Of a stretch of DNA of 64,000 bases, positions 33,551-41,965 are shown one piece after another. The notes under the pieces are model-generated. The model ran no database searches. It saw only the letters and a list, made by a program, of their open reading frames with translations, and was not told the origin of the DNA. The stretch is from NCBI RefSeq assembly GCF_005434965.1, contig NZ_SKCI01000005.1, positions 62,001-126,000 of the forward strand, read 5' to 3'. A program made the translations under genes and the position numbers. Numbering within the stretch: position 1 is the stretch's first letter; the number at the start of each line of letters is the position of its first letter. Origin of the DNA: Marimonas lutisalis. Lineage in GTDB: Bacteria; Pseudomonadota; Alphaproteobacteria; Rhodobacterales; Rhodobacteraceae.

Positions 33551-34474
33551 GTGACGCAACCCCCTGATATCACCGCGAAAAGCTGGCTCATGGTGGCCTT
33601 TCTGGGTTTTGTCTGGGGTGGCACGTTCCTGATCAACGAGGTGGCGCTGGAAGAGCTGACACCGTTCTGGCTGGCCACCGCGCGGATTTCCTTCGCCGCC
33701 CTGGCGATGCTGGTGATCTGGGTGGGCATGGGCCGGCCGCTCTTTGCCGAGCGGCCCGATGGGGCCACACGGATGCGGCTGGCACTGGTGGGCGCGCTGA
33801 GCTCGGCCCTGCCCTTCATGCTGATCGCCTGGGGCCAGCAATACGTGACCAGCGGCTTTGCCGGCGTCAGCATGGCGGCGATTGCCCTCTTGGTGCTGCC
33901 GCTGGCGCATTTCCTGGTACCGGGCGAGCGGATGACGTGGCGCCGGGCGGCGGGGTTCGTGATCGGGTTTTGCGGGGTCGTCGTTCTGATCGGCGGGCAA
34001 GCCTTTGAAAGCACCGGCGAAACGCTGGAATTTGCCGGGCGGCTGGCCTGCCTGGCCGCGGCAAGCTGTTACGCGATGAGCTCGGTTCAGATGCGCAAGC
34101 TGCCGGCGGTCGACCCGATCGGGTTGGCCACGGTTCTGCTGTTGATCGGGGCCTGCATCGTGGTGCCGGTTGCGCTGCTGGTTGAAGGTATGCCGCCGAT
34201 GCCGAGCCCGCAGATCTGGGCGATCATCGCCTTCCTGGGCATTGTGCCCACGGGCATTGCCAACATGATCCGCGTGCTGGTGATCCGCAGCGCAGGGCCG
34301 GTTTTCATGAGCCTGACGAACTACCAGGTGCCGGTCTGGTCCGTCGTTCTGGGTGCGGCCTTTCTGGGCGAGCCGCTGCCCGGCAGCCTGCTGTTGGCGC
34401 TGGCGCTGATCCTGTGCGGGGTGGGGTTGAGCCAATACGGGGCGCTGAAACGGCTGTTTACCGGGAAAAATTAA
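33551..34474 (+). CDS. EamA/DMT-family transporter
   Basis: A 307-residue inner-membrane protein with about ten hydrophobic helices in two EamA repeats of five (about 10-140 and 155-295). The first repeat begins with FLGFVWGGTFLINEVALEELTPFWLATARI, seen as FVWGGTFLINE and LTPFWLATARI. The second ends LCGVGLSQYGALKRL. EamA proteins export metabolites such as amino acids. The start is GTG 33551 after CGAGGAGG. It lies 82 bp after ilvC, so it might be cotranscribed. Confidence 0.85.
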   Translation: MTQPPDITAKSWLMVAFLGFVWGGTFLINEVALEELTPFWLATARISFAALAMLVIWVGMGRPLFAERPDGATRMRLALVGALSSALPFMLIAWGQQYVTSGFAGVSMAAIALLVLPLAHFLVPGERMTWRRAAGFVIGFCGVVVLIGGQAFESTGETLEFAGRLACLAAASCYAMSSVQMRKLPAVDPIGLATVLLLIGACIVVPVALLVEGMPPMPSPQIWAIIAFLGIVPTGIANMIRVLVIRSAGPVFMSLTNYQVPVWSVVLGAAFLGEPLPGSLLLALALILCGVGLSQYGALKRLFTGKN

Positions 34475-34614
34475 CCCACTGGTGATGAAAAATCCATGCG
34501 CGGGCCCGCGGAGGCGTTCGCACGCAACGGGCAAACCATTGGTTTCACGTCACTTTCATCTTCATAGATCGGCCGGTACGGGCGAATGTGCAAGCAACGG
34601 TTAACGCAGGCCGT

Positions 34615-34654
34615 GGGGGTGACATGCGTGCACCGCCCGGCTGACATCCGGCTG
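34615..34654 (-). repeat. Intergenic element, copy B
   Basis: Forty bases match copy A (22012-22051) in the opposite orientation with one difference. It begins GGGGGTGACATGCGTGCACC and ends CCGGCTG. CGGTTAACGC lies nine bp to its left and TTAACC lies about 32 bp to its right. It sits in the 222-bp gap between the EamA gene and the convergent glmM. Confidence 0.85.
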
Positions 34655-34696
34655 CCGGAAAATCGCGGATCACGCCGGACGGCGCATTAACCTGTG

Positions 34697-36040
34697 TCAG
34701 ACGGACTCCTGAACCGCGGCAACGACGTGATCGACGGCTTCGTGCAGGATGGTTTCGTCCTCGCATTCGGCCATGACGCGGATGAGCGGTTCGGTCCCCG
34801 ACTTGCGAATGAGCAACCGGCCAAGGCCATCGAGCCGGGCCTCGGCCTCGGCAATCGCGGCCTTTACCGGCGCCAGTTCGAGCGGCACCTGCCCGGCCTC
34901 GTAACGCACGTTTTTCAGAAGCTGCGGCACCTTTTCGAAACTGTGCACCAGATCCGAAGCGCGATGCCCGGTGCGCACCATTTCGGCCAGGAATTGCAGC
35001 CCGGCCATCAGCCCGTCACCGGTGGTGGCGTAATCGGTCATCACGATATGGCCCGACTGTTCGCCGCCCAAGTTGAACCCGCCGGCGCGCATCCGTTCGA
35101 CGACGTAGCGGTCGCCGACCGCGGTGCGTTCCAGCGATACGCCGCGGCCCTGGAGGTAACGTTCCAGCCCGAGGTTGGACATGACCGTGGCCACGAGCGC
35201 ATTGCCCTTGAGCCGGCCCTCCTCGGCCCAGCGGGCGGCGAGCAGCGCCATGATCTGATCGCCATCAGCGACGGTGCCGGTTTCGTCGATGAGGATCACG
35301 CGGTCGGCATCGCCATCGAGGCAGATGCCCAGGTCCGCACCGTGGCTGACCACGGTTTCGGCGGCGATGCGCGGCTTGGTCGAGCCGCAATCGAGGTTGA
35401 TGTTGGACCCATCGGGCGAAACGCCGACGGGGATGACCTCGGCGCCCAGTTCCCACAGGACCTCGGGGGCGGCGCGGTAGGCGGCCCCATTGGCACAATC
35501 GACGACCACCTTGATGCCGTCGAGGCGCATGCCGAAGGGAAAGGTGGATTTGACCCGCTCGATATAGCGGAAGCGGCCATCGTCGATCCGCTTGGCGCGG
35601 CCGATATTGCGGGCCTGCACGGGCTCGACACCTTTCTCGATCAGTGCCTCGATCTCCATCTCGGCCTCGTCAGAGAGCTTGAAGCCGTCGGGCCCGAAGA
35701 ACTTGATCCCGTTATCGACGGCGGGGTTGTGCGAGGCGGAGATCATCACGCCCAGATCGGCGCGCATCGAGGGCGTGAGCAGGCCCACGGCGGGGGTGGG
35801 AACGGGACCGAGCAGAAGCACGTTCATGCCGGTGCTGGTCAGGCCGGCGGTGAGCGCGTTTTCGAACATGTAGCCCGACAGGCGGGTATCCTTGCCGATC
35901 ACCACGCGGTGGGCGACGGACTTGTCCTGCCGGAAATAGCGGCCCACGGCGGCGCCGATCCTGAGCGCCATTTCGGCAGTCATCGGGTGGGTGTTGGCGG
36001 TGCCGCGCACCCCGTCTGTGCCAAACAGCTTGCGTGTCAT
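34697..36040 (-). CDS. glmM: Phosphoglucosamine mutase
   Basis: This 447-residue enzyme interconverts glucosamine-6-phosphate and glucosamine-1-phosphate on the way to UDP-GlcNAc. The catalytic phosphoserine lies in ISASHNP (about 100), the metal loop is DGDADR (about 242), the sugar-binding loop is GGEQSGH and the phosphate loop is [12 protein letters not shown]. The start ATG 36040 overlaps the folP stop (ATGA), so translation is coupled. The gene is third in folB-folP-glmM, an order common in this group. Confidence 0.97.
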   Translation of the reverse strand: MTRKLFGTDGVRGTANTHPMTAEMALRIGAAVGRYFRQDKSVAHRVVIGKDTRLSGYMFENALTAGLTSTGMNVLLLGPVPTPAVGLLTPSMRADLGVMISASHNPAVDNGIKFFGPDGFKLSDEAEMEIEALIEKGVEPVQARNIGRAKRIDDGRFRYIERVKSTFPFGMRLDGIKVVVDCANGAAYRAAPEVLWELGAEVIPVGVSPDGSNINLDCGSTKPRIAAETVVSHGADLGICLDGDADRVILIDETGTVADGDQIMALLAARWAEEGRLKGNALVATVMSNLGLERYLQGRGVSLERTAVGDRYVVERMRAGGFNLGGEQSGHIVMTDYATTGDGLMAGLQFLAEMVRTGHRASDLVHSFEKVPQLLKNVRYEAGQVPLELAPVKAAIAEAEARLDGLGRLLIRKSGTEPLIRVMAECEDETILHEAVDHVVAAVQESV

Positions 36041-37047
36041 TCCTTGCCCTCCGTCACGGCGCGCCACAGCGCGAGCGCCTGTGCTGTTTCCCTTACATCA
36101 TGAACCCGCAGGATTTGCACGCCCTGCGCCGCCGCGGCCAGCGCCACGGCGACCGAGCCCGGGGCACGATCCTGCGCCTGCGGCGCGCGGCCCAGCTTGC
36201 CGATGAACCCCTTGCGCGACGCGCCCAGCAGAACCGGGCAGCCCAGCCCGTGGAAAATGGAAATCCCGTTCAGGAGCGCGAGGTTGTGGGCAACGGTCTT
36301 GCCGAAGCCGATCCCGGGATCGACGACAATGCGCGACCGCGGGATGCCCTGCGCCACGAGCGCGGAGACGCGCGCGGCGAGCCAGTCGTAGACATCGAGC
36401 AGCACGTTGTCGTAGCTGGGATCGTCCTGCATGGTTTCCGGATCGCCCAGGGCGTGCATGACGCAGACCGGCAGGCCCGTCTCCGCGCAGAATGGCGCGA
36501 GATCAGTATCGAAGGTGAATCCCGCCACATCGTTGACCAGCACGGCGCCGGCGGCATGGGCGGCGCGGGCCACGGCGGATTTGCGCGTGTCGATCGAGAT
36601 GGGCACGGAAAGCGCCGATGAAATGGCACTGATCGCGGGGGCGGTACGGGCGATTTCGGTCTCGACCGGCACCTCGCGGGCTCCGGGACGGGTGCTTTCG
36701 CCGCCTATGTCGATCAGATCGGCGCCCGCATCGGCCATCGCGCGGGCATGGGCAAGGGCGGTAACGGTGCCCTCATGTGCGCCGCCATCGGAGAAACTGT
36801 CGGGAGTGACGTTTAGGATTCCCATCAGGCGCGGCGCGTCCATCGGGAGGCCGCAGATATCCGCACGGGGCGCGGTGAGCGCGGCGATCACCTCGGCCGG
36901 AATGGAAGAAACCGGCAGCACCCGGGCCGGGACATCGCGTTCAAAATGCTCGGCATGGGTAAACCAGCACGCGCCGCCCGCCAGAGGCAGGGCGTCGGCG
37001 GGCCGGATCGGGCCGGACTGCACCAGGGGTCGGAAATAGCTACTCAT
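36037..37047 (-). CDS. folP: Dihydropteroate synthase
   Basis: A 336-residue enzyme that condenses 6-hydroxymethyl-dihydropterin pyrophosphate with p-aminobenzoate in folate synthesis. The family signatures are [15 protein letters not shown] (about 90), [13 protein letters not shown] and, later, DPGIGFGKT and GASRKGFIG. An N-terminal region of about 85 residues precedes the catalytic barrel, longer than in E. coli. I start at ATG 37047 (MSSYFRPLV); the frame extends to 37083 without homology. It overlaps glmM by 4 bp and follows folB by 40 bp. Confidence 0.95.
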   Translation of the reverse strand: MSSYFRPLVQSGPIRPADALPLAGGACWFTHAEHFERDVPARVLPVSSIPAEVIAALTAPRADICGLPMDAPRLMGILNVTPDSFSDGGAHEGTVTALAHARAMADAGADLIDIGGESTRPGAREVPVETEIARTAPAISAISSALSVPISIDTRKSAVARAAHAAGAVLVNDVAGFTFDTDLAPFCAETGLPVCVMHALGDPETMQDDPSYDNVLLDVYDWLAARVSALVAQGIPRSRIVVDPGIGFGKTVAHNLALLNGISIFHGLGCPVLLGASRKGFIGKLGRAPQAQDRAPGSVAVALAAAAQGVQILRVHDVRETAQALALWRAVTEGKE

Positions 37048-37086
37048 GCGCGCCTGAATGGGCGATTGCGCGTGGCGTGGCAAGCG

Positions 37087-38019
37087 TCAGAGCGCGGCGC
37101 GGTCGGCCGCCACGACGCGGCTGACCAGATCGGCGGTCTGCTCCGGCAGGTCCTTGCCGATCGAAAGGAAAGCAGCGGCATGCATAACGCGCGCGAACCA
37201 CAGCGCCAGAGCCACCGCATCGCCACCCTTCGCCGACGGCCCGTCAACGGCATCCAGCACGATCTTCGAAGGCGCCCACACACTGATCTGGCCGTGCTTC
37301 ATCGCCCAGTCGAGCTCGGTCCGTGTCTCGACGACAACGCAGCGGGGATCACGCGCCGCCAGAACCCAGGCATTCTGCTCAATGGCGAGAAGATCAATCC
37401 GGCGCTGCGTCATCGCGTGGCCGGTCTGTGGCGCGGCAATGTCGGCGGGGCCGACGCAGAGCAGCACGGGGTGTTCTGCCTTTTCCAGCTGGTCGAGCCA
37501 GCCGGAAAGATGCGGTGACGCAATTGCCGCGTTCGACAGGAACACCACCTGCGGATGCGGGCCGTCGCCAGGCTCGGGCGGGGCGGTAAAGACCACGGGA
37601 TCATCCTTGGAGCGGACGATCTCGACGCCAAGGGCGCCCGGGCCACGGTCGAGCTTCTCGATCCGGACGAAGACACGCTCGGCCTGGGGTTCGAGCAGGA
37701 TGCGCTCGGCAATGCGCTCGGCCAGGGTTTCCAGCAGGTTCAGGCGCTCGGCGGCCAGTTCTGTCGCAATCGCCTCGGTCACCTTGTCATAGCTGAGGAT
37801 GCGGTCGACATCGTCATCGACGAGCGAGTCGAGCGGCCGGACCTCGACCACGATGTTAAACTGCACGCGTTGCGTTTTCCCGCGTTCGGCCTGAAAGGCG
37901 CCGATTTCGACCTCGACGATATGATCGCGCAGCGAGATACGGTCGAGCGGGTGGGCAGCCCCGGTGGCGCGCGAGCGCGCGTCGGGATGCTCGAACGCGA
38001 GGCGGATTTCGTTGCTCAT
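37087..38019 (-). CDS. folB: Dihydroneopterin aldolase with long C-terminal extension
   Basis: The 310-residue protein has an N-terminal FolB domain (residues 23-135): IVEVEIGAFQAERGKTQRVQFNI, seen as VEIGAFQAERG, then DRILSYDKVTEAI and LLETLAERIAERIL, with the catalytic Lys in the VRIEKLDRG segment. FolB proteins are normally about 120 residues. About 170 further residues follow with no family I recognise, containing LLCVGPADIAAPQTGHAMTQRR in parts and a glycine-rich end. I start at ATG 38019. It leads the folB-folP-glmM operon. Confidence 0.85.
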   Translation of the reverse strand: MSNEIRLAFEHPDARSRATGAAHPLDRISLRDHIVEVEIGAFQAERGKTQRVQFNIVVEVRPLDSLVDDDVDRILSYDKVTEAIATELAAERLNLLETLAERIAERILLEPQAERVFVRIEKLDRGPGALGVEIVRSKDDPVVFTAPPEPGDGPHPQVVFLSNAAIASPHLSGWLDQLEKAEHPVLLCVGPADIAAPQTGHAMTQRRIDLLAIEQNAWVLAARDPRCVVVETRTELDWAMKHGQISVWAPSKIVLDAVDGPSAKGGDAVALALWFARVMHAAAFLSIGKDLPEQTADLVSRVVAADRAAL

Positions 38020-38155
38020 TCTGCAGGCTCCCGGCGCCGGTTGGGATTTCAAGGGCCATTCTAGCCCCGGGGCGGGACATATCAGGGCCACGGGCGGCAG
38101 GCCACCTGCGATTTGCGGCATGGTTTGCGCAGGCAGACCGCCTGCGCGGCGACCG

Positions 38156-38773
38156 TCAGTTCTGCGACAGGCGGGTCGGCTGGCGATAGAAGTGGTGGAA
38201 CCCGATGGTCGCCGTGCGCGGGAACTTGCGCGCCCAGCGCGGATTGACCGACTTCGTATGGTAATGCGTCGCGCCCTTGGTCAGCGGCCGCGGCCCACCC
38301 TGCACCATCAGCTTGGCGATCTTGCCAACGCGGGTGAAGGCCTGCGGCTCGTTGATGACCTCCTTGTGGCCATCGCACGTATAGGTGAACTGGCAGGCGT
38401 ACTTGCGCCCCGTGCCCTGGTTGATCACGCCGCAAACCGTATCGGGATAGTTCGGGCTGTCGACCCGGTTCATGATCACCTCGGCCACGGCGAACTGGCC
38501 CTTCACGCTTTCGCCGCGGGCTTCGAAATAGAGCGCCTCGGCAAGGCAGCGCCATTGCGCGCCCCCGGTCGCCTTGGGCTGCGTTTCCAGCCAGTTGCGC
38601 GAATAGGACAGAGGACCGGCAGAGGCCGGTCGCTGCAGCAGGGCGTCGGCCTGCGAAGACGAAAGCTTCTGCAGAGCGCGCTGTTCCTTGCTGAAGAGCT
38701 GTTTGACGGTGGTGTCGGCGATTGCCGGACCTGCCAGGCAAAGCCCGGCAATCAGTGCAATTACGGTCCGCAT
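38156..38773 (-). CDS. Exported SleB/CwlJ-type cell wall hydrolase
   Basis: A 205-residue protein with a signal peptide (MRTVIALIAGLCLAGPAIA). The hydrolase domain shows CLAEALYFEARGE (the catalytic-Glu region of the SleB/CwlJ family), NRVDSPNYPDTVCGVINQG and FHHFYRQ near the C-terminus. It probably acts on peptidoglycan in the periplasm. I start at ATG 38773 because the signal begins there; ATG 38794 is also in frame. It lies 136 bp downstream of folB on the same strand. Confidence 0.85.
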   Translation of the reverse strand: MRTVIALIAGLCLAGPAIADTTVKQLFSKEQRALQKLSSSQADALLQRPASAGPLSYSRNWLETQPKATGGAQWRCLAEALYFEARGESVKGQFAVAEVIMNRVDSPNYPDTVCGVINQGTGRKYACQFTYTCDGHKEVINEPQAFTRVGKIAKLMVQGGPRPLTKGATHYHTKSVNPRWARKFPRTATIGFHHFYRQPTRLSQN

Positions 38774-38957
38774 TTTGAAAGCCCCAGTTCCCAAGTCTTA
38801 ACCAAAAGCGTGAACGTCACGCAGTAACAAGCGGATTTTTTATACAAATTTTTCATATCAGTCCAGCCGGACGCCCCTGCGACCTGCCGCCGCTGTAGCG
38901 AAAACGAGCCGATTTCTATGGCCAAACGCAGGATATTGGAGAGGCGGGAACTGCCCC

Positions 38958-41495
38958 CTACCCGATCTTGTCGGCCACGGCGAGCTGTGCCGCAGCCAGC
39001 CGCGCCACCGGAACCCGGAACGGAGAGCAGGAGACATAGTCGAATCCGGCATTGCGACAGAAGGCAATTGATTCGGGGCTGCCGCCATGTTCGCCACAGA
39101 TCGACAGGACCAGATCGGGGCGTGCCGCGCGGCCACGTTCGGCGCCGATCGTCAACAATTCGCCTACGCCATCGGCGTCGAGCGTATGGAACGGATCTTC
39201 CTGGTAGACGCCCTGCTGCACGTAAGTCGACATGAAGCGGCCGGCATCATCGCGCGAGAGGCCATAGGTCATCTGGGTCAGGTCGTTGGTACCGAAGCTG
39301 AGGAAGGCACAATGCGGCGCGATATCGCCGGCGCGCAGCGCGGCGCGCGGCGTTTCGACCATGACGCCCAGGCGATAGGTGAAATCCTGCCCGGTTTCGT
39401 TGCGCACCGCCGCCGCAACGGCGTCGATGCGGGTTTTCACCAGTTCGACCTCGCGCTTGGCGCTGACCAGCGGGATCATAATTTCGGGCACGACCGGATC
39501 GCCATCCTTGCTGGCCTCGATCGTGGCCTCGAAAATGGCACGGGCCTGCATGTCGTAGATCTCGGGGACGGTTACGCCCAGGCGCACGCCGCGCATGCCG
39601 AGCATGGGGTTGTATTCGCCCAGTGCCTCGACCCGGCGGGTGACATCCGAAAGCGGCAGGTCCAGTGCCTCGGCCAGTTCGCGGTGGCCGGCACGGTCAT
39701 GCGGCAGGAATTCGTGTAGGGGCGGGTCGAGCAGGCGGATGCAGACCGGCTTGCCCTCCATGATGCGAAACAGCTCGGTAAAGTCGGCGCGCTGCATGGG
39801 CAGCAGCCGGTCGAGCGCGGCGCGGCGGTCCTCGGGGCTGTTGGCGAAGATCATCTCGCGCATGACGATCAGCCGGTCGGTCTCGAAGAACATGTGTTCG
39901 GTGCGGCAGAGCCCGATGCCCTCGGCCATGAAATTGCGCGCGGTCTGCGCGTCGGCCGGGGTGTCGGCATTGGCGCGGATGGCGATATCGCGCACCGCGT
40001 CGGCCCAGGACATGAGGATCTGCAGGTCTTCGTCCTGCGCGGCCTCGATCAGCGCGGGCTGGCCGGCCAGAACCTCGCCATGGGTGCCGTCGACGGTGAT
40101 GATGTCGCCTTCGCGGAAGACCCGGCCATCGGGCGCGGTCAGCACCTTCTTGCGGATCTGGAACCGCATCTCGGAGGCGCCGACGACGCAGGGCAGACCG
40201 AGGCCGCGGCCGATGACGGCGGCGTGGCTGGTCATGCCGCCACGCTCGGTCAGAACGGCGGCGGCCGCGTGCATGCCGCGGATGTCCTCGGGGCTGGTTT
40301 CGCGACGCACCAGAACGCAGGGTTCGTCGCGAGCGGCGCTGGCCTGGGCCTCGGCGGCGGAAAACACGATCTTGCCGCTGGCCGCCCCCGGGCTGGCGGC
40401 GATGCCGGTGGCAAGGTGATCGCGGGGCGCCTCGGGGTCGACCTGCCGGTGCAGCATTTCGCTCAGCATGGTCGGATCGACGCGCATCAGCGCCTCTTCG
40501 CGCGGGATGATGCCATCCTCGGCCAAGCGCACGGCGATGCGCACGGCAGCACGGGCCGAGCGCTGGACGCGCACCCCGTCAAGCAGCCAGACCTTGCCGT
40601 TCTCGATGGTGAACTCGGCCTGCATCTCGGCGCGCAGGCGGGTGCGCATCAGCTTGGTATAGTCGATCAGATCGGCGAAGGCCTGCGGCGCCTGTTCCTC
40701 GAGCGAGGGGCCGCGGGGGTCACGCTCGAGATAAAGCGAGGATTCGCCGGTGAGCGCGTCGCGGCCCTGGCTTTGGCTGAGATAGCGGCCGGTGATCTGC
40801 GGCAGGCCGGTCTGGCTGTCGACAAGCTGAATGACGCCCGAGCCGCATTCGCCCTGCCCCAGGCCGAACACCATTTCCTGCACCACGAGGCCGAGCCCCG
40901 CATCGGCGGGCGCGCCCTTGGCCTGGCGCAGGAGGCGGGCCGTCGTACCTTCCCAGGCGCGGGCCATCGAGCGCAGCACGGCGGCGAGTTGCACGGCGGG
41001 GTCCTGCGGGAATTCCTCTTCGGCCTCTTCCTCATAGGCGTGCAGCGCCTCGGACAGGCCGGCGGGGCCGGTATCGGTGATGTCCTCGAACATGTCCGGA
41101 TCGAGCCGGGCGACGTGGATGGCATAGGACTGCACGAAGCGCAGGAATAGCGTCGCTGCGGCGTCGGTCCCCAGACGGTCGGCCAGATCGACATAGACCG
41201 CGTCGTTCATGCCGATGTTGAGCACCGCGTTGGGCCCACCCCAATCGGGATCTTCCGAGGAGGGGCGCACGCACAAGAGCGCCGTGTCGCCGAAGGGCGC
41301 GAGCAGTTTGCGCATGTCCGGCATCTCGCCAGCGGCGATGCGGTGAACCTCGTCGAAGGAAAGCGCGACGGTTTTCGGCACCGGCAGATCGAGCCGAACC
41401 AGCCGTTGCAGGCATTTCGCCCGTCCGCCATGGGTGGCCGTGGCGATCGGGGCCGAGGGGGTAATGAGGGCGATATGCGCGTCGTCTTGCTGCAC
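38958..41495 (-). CDS. ppdK: Pyruvate, phosphate dikinase
   Basis: This 845-residue enzyme interconverts pyruvate, ATP and phosphate with PEP, AMP and pyrophosphate. Visible are the nucleotide-binding domain with VFGLGQGECGSGV, the phosphorylated His in ERGGMTSHAAVIGRG (around 415), and the PEP-binding barrel with GIGLCRTEHMFF, GVMVETPRAA, SFGTNDLTQMTYG and CGEHGGSPESI. An in-frame stop upstream restricts the start: GTG 41495 is supported by AAAGGA seven bases upstream. It is close to the family's length of about 880. Confidence 0.95.
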   Translation of the reverse strand: MQQDDAHIALITPSAPIATATHGGRAKCLQRLVRLDLPVPKTVALSFDEVHRIAAGEMPDMRKLLAPFGDTALLCVRPSSEDPDWGGPNAVLNIGMNDAVYVDLADRLGTDAAATLFLRFVQSYAIHVARLDPDMFEDITDTGPAGLSEALHAYEEEAEEEFPQDPAVQLAAVLRSMARAWEGTTARLLRQAKGAPADAGLGLVVQEMVFGLGQGECGSGVIQLVDSQTGLPQITGRYLSQSQGRDALTGESSLYLERDPRGPSLEEQAPQAFADLIDYTKLMRTRLRAEMQAEFTIENGKVWLLDGVRVQRSARAAVRIAVRLAEDGIIPREEALMRVDPTMLSEMLHRQVDPEAPRDHLATGIAASPGAASGKIVFSAAEAQASAARDEPCVLVRRETSPEDIRGMHAAAAVLTERGGMTSHAAVIGRGLGLPCVVGASEMRFQIRKKVLTAPDGRVFREGDIITVDGTHGEVLAGQPALIEAAQDEDLQILMSWADAVRDIAIRANADTPADAQTARNFMAEGIGLCRTEHMFFETDRLIVMREMIFANSPEDRRAALDRLLPMQRADFTELFRIMEGKPVCIRLLDPPLHEFLPHDRAGHRELAEALDLPLSDVTRRVEALGEYNPMLGMRGVRLGVTVPEIYDMQARAIFEATIEASKDGDPVVPEIMIPLVSAKREVELVKTRIDAVAAAVRNETGQDFTYRLGVMVETPRAALRAGDIAPHCAFLSFGTNDLTQMTYGLSRDDAGRFMSTYVQQGVYQEDPFHTLDADGVGELLTIGAERGRAARPDLVLSICGEHGGSPESIAFCRNAGFDYVSCSPFRVPVARLAAAQLAVADKIG

Positions 41496-41618
41496 TGCGG
41501 CATCCTTTGTCTTGGGCGCAGAATACGCTTAAGCCGCTTGCTGGCAAGTAAAAGCTTGATCCGCGCCGGGCAGGCCCGCATGCTAAAGCGTCGCAGTCAA
41601 CAGAAGGAAGGATGCCCC

Positions 41619-41933
41619 ATGGCCGTCGTGCACGTCTTTGCCATCATCACCGCGAAACCCGGCCAGCGGGACGCGGTTCTGGAGATTTTCCGCGCCAACG
41701 TGCCCGCGGTGCGGGCCGAGGATGGCTGCATCGAATACCAGGCGGTCGTCGACGCCGCTGAGGCCGGGCCGTTCCAGGCGCCGCTGGGCCCTGACAGCTT
41801 TGCCGTGGTCGAGAAATGGGAGAGTATGGCGACGCTGCACGCCCATGCCGTGGCGCCACATATGAAAGCCTATGGCGCGCAGGTGAAAGACATGCTGGCC
41901 GACCGGAAAATCCACATCCTGAGCGACGCGTAG
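41619..41933 (+). CDS. Antibiotic-biosynthesis monooxygenase (ABM)-domain protein
   Basis: A 104-residue protein of the YgiN/ABM dimeric alpha/beta barrel family. VHVFAIITAKPGQRDAVLEIF, then AVRAEDGCIEYQAVVDAAE and FAVVEKWESMATLHAHAV, are the family's three segments; it ends in a helix with KDMLADRKIHILS. Members oxidise quinones or are of unknown role. I start at ATG 41619 after GAAGGAAGG. It lies on the opposite strand between ppdK and glyS, which in related genomes often lie on one strand. Confidence 0.82.
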   Translation: MAVVHVFAIITAKPGQRDAVLEIFRANVPAVRAEDGCIEYQAVVDAAEAGPFQAPLGPDSFAVVEKWESMATLHAHAVAPHMKAYGAQVKDMLADRKIHILSDA

Positions 41934-41965
41934 CCACGGCACCGCAGAGGGCGCGGCGCGGGCGC

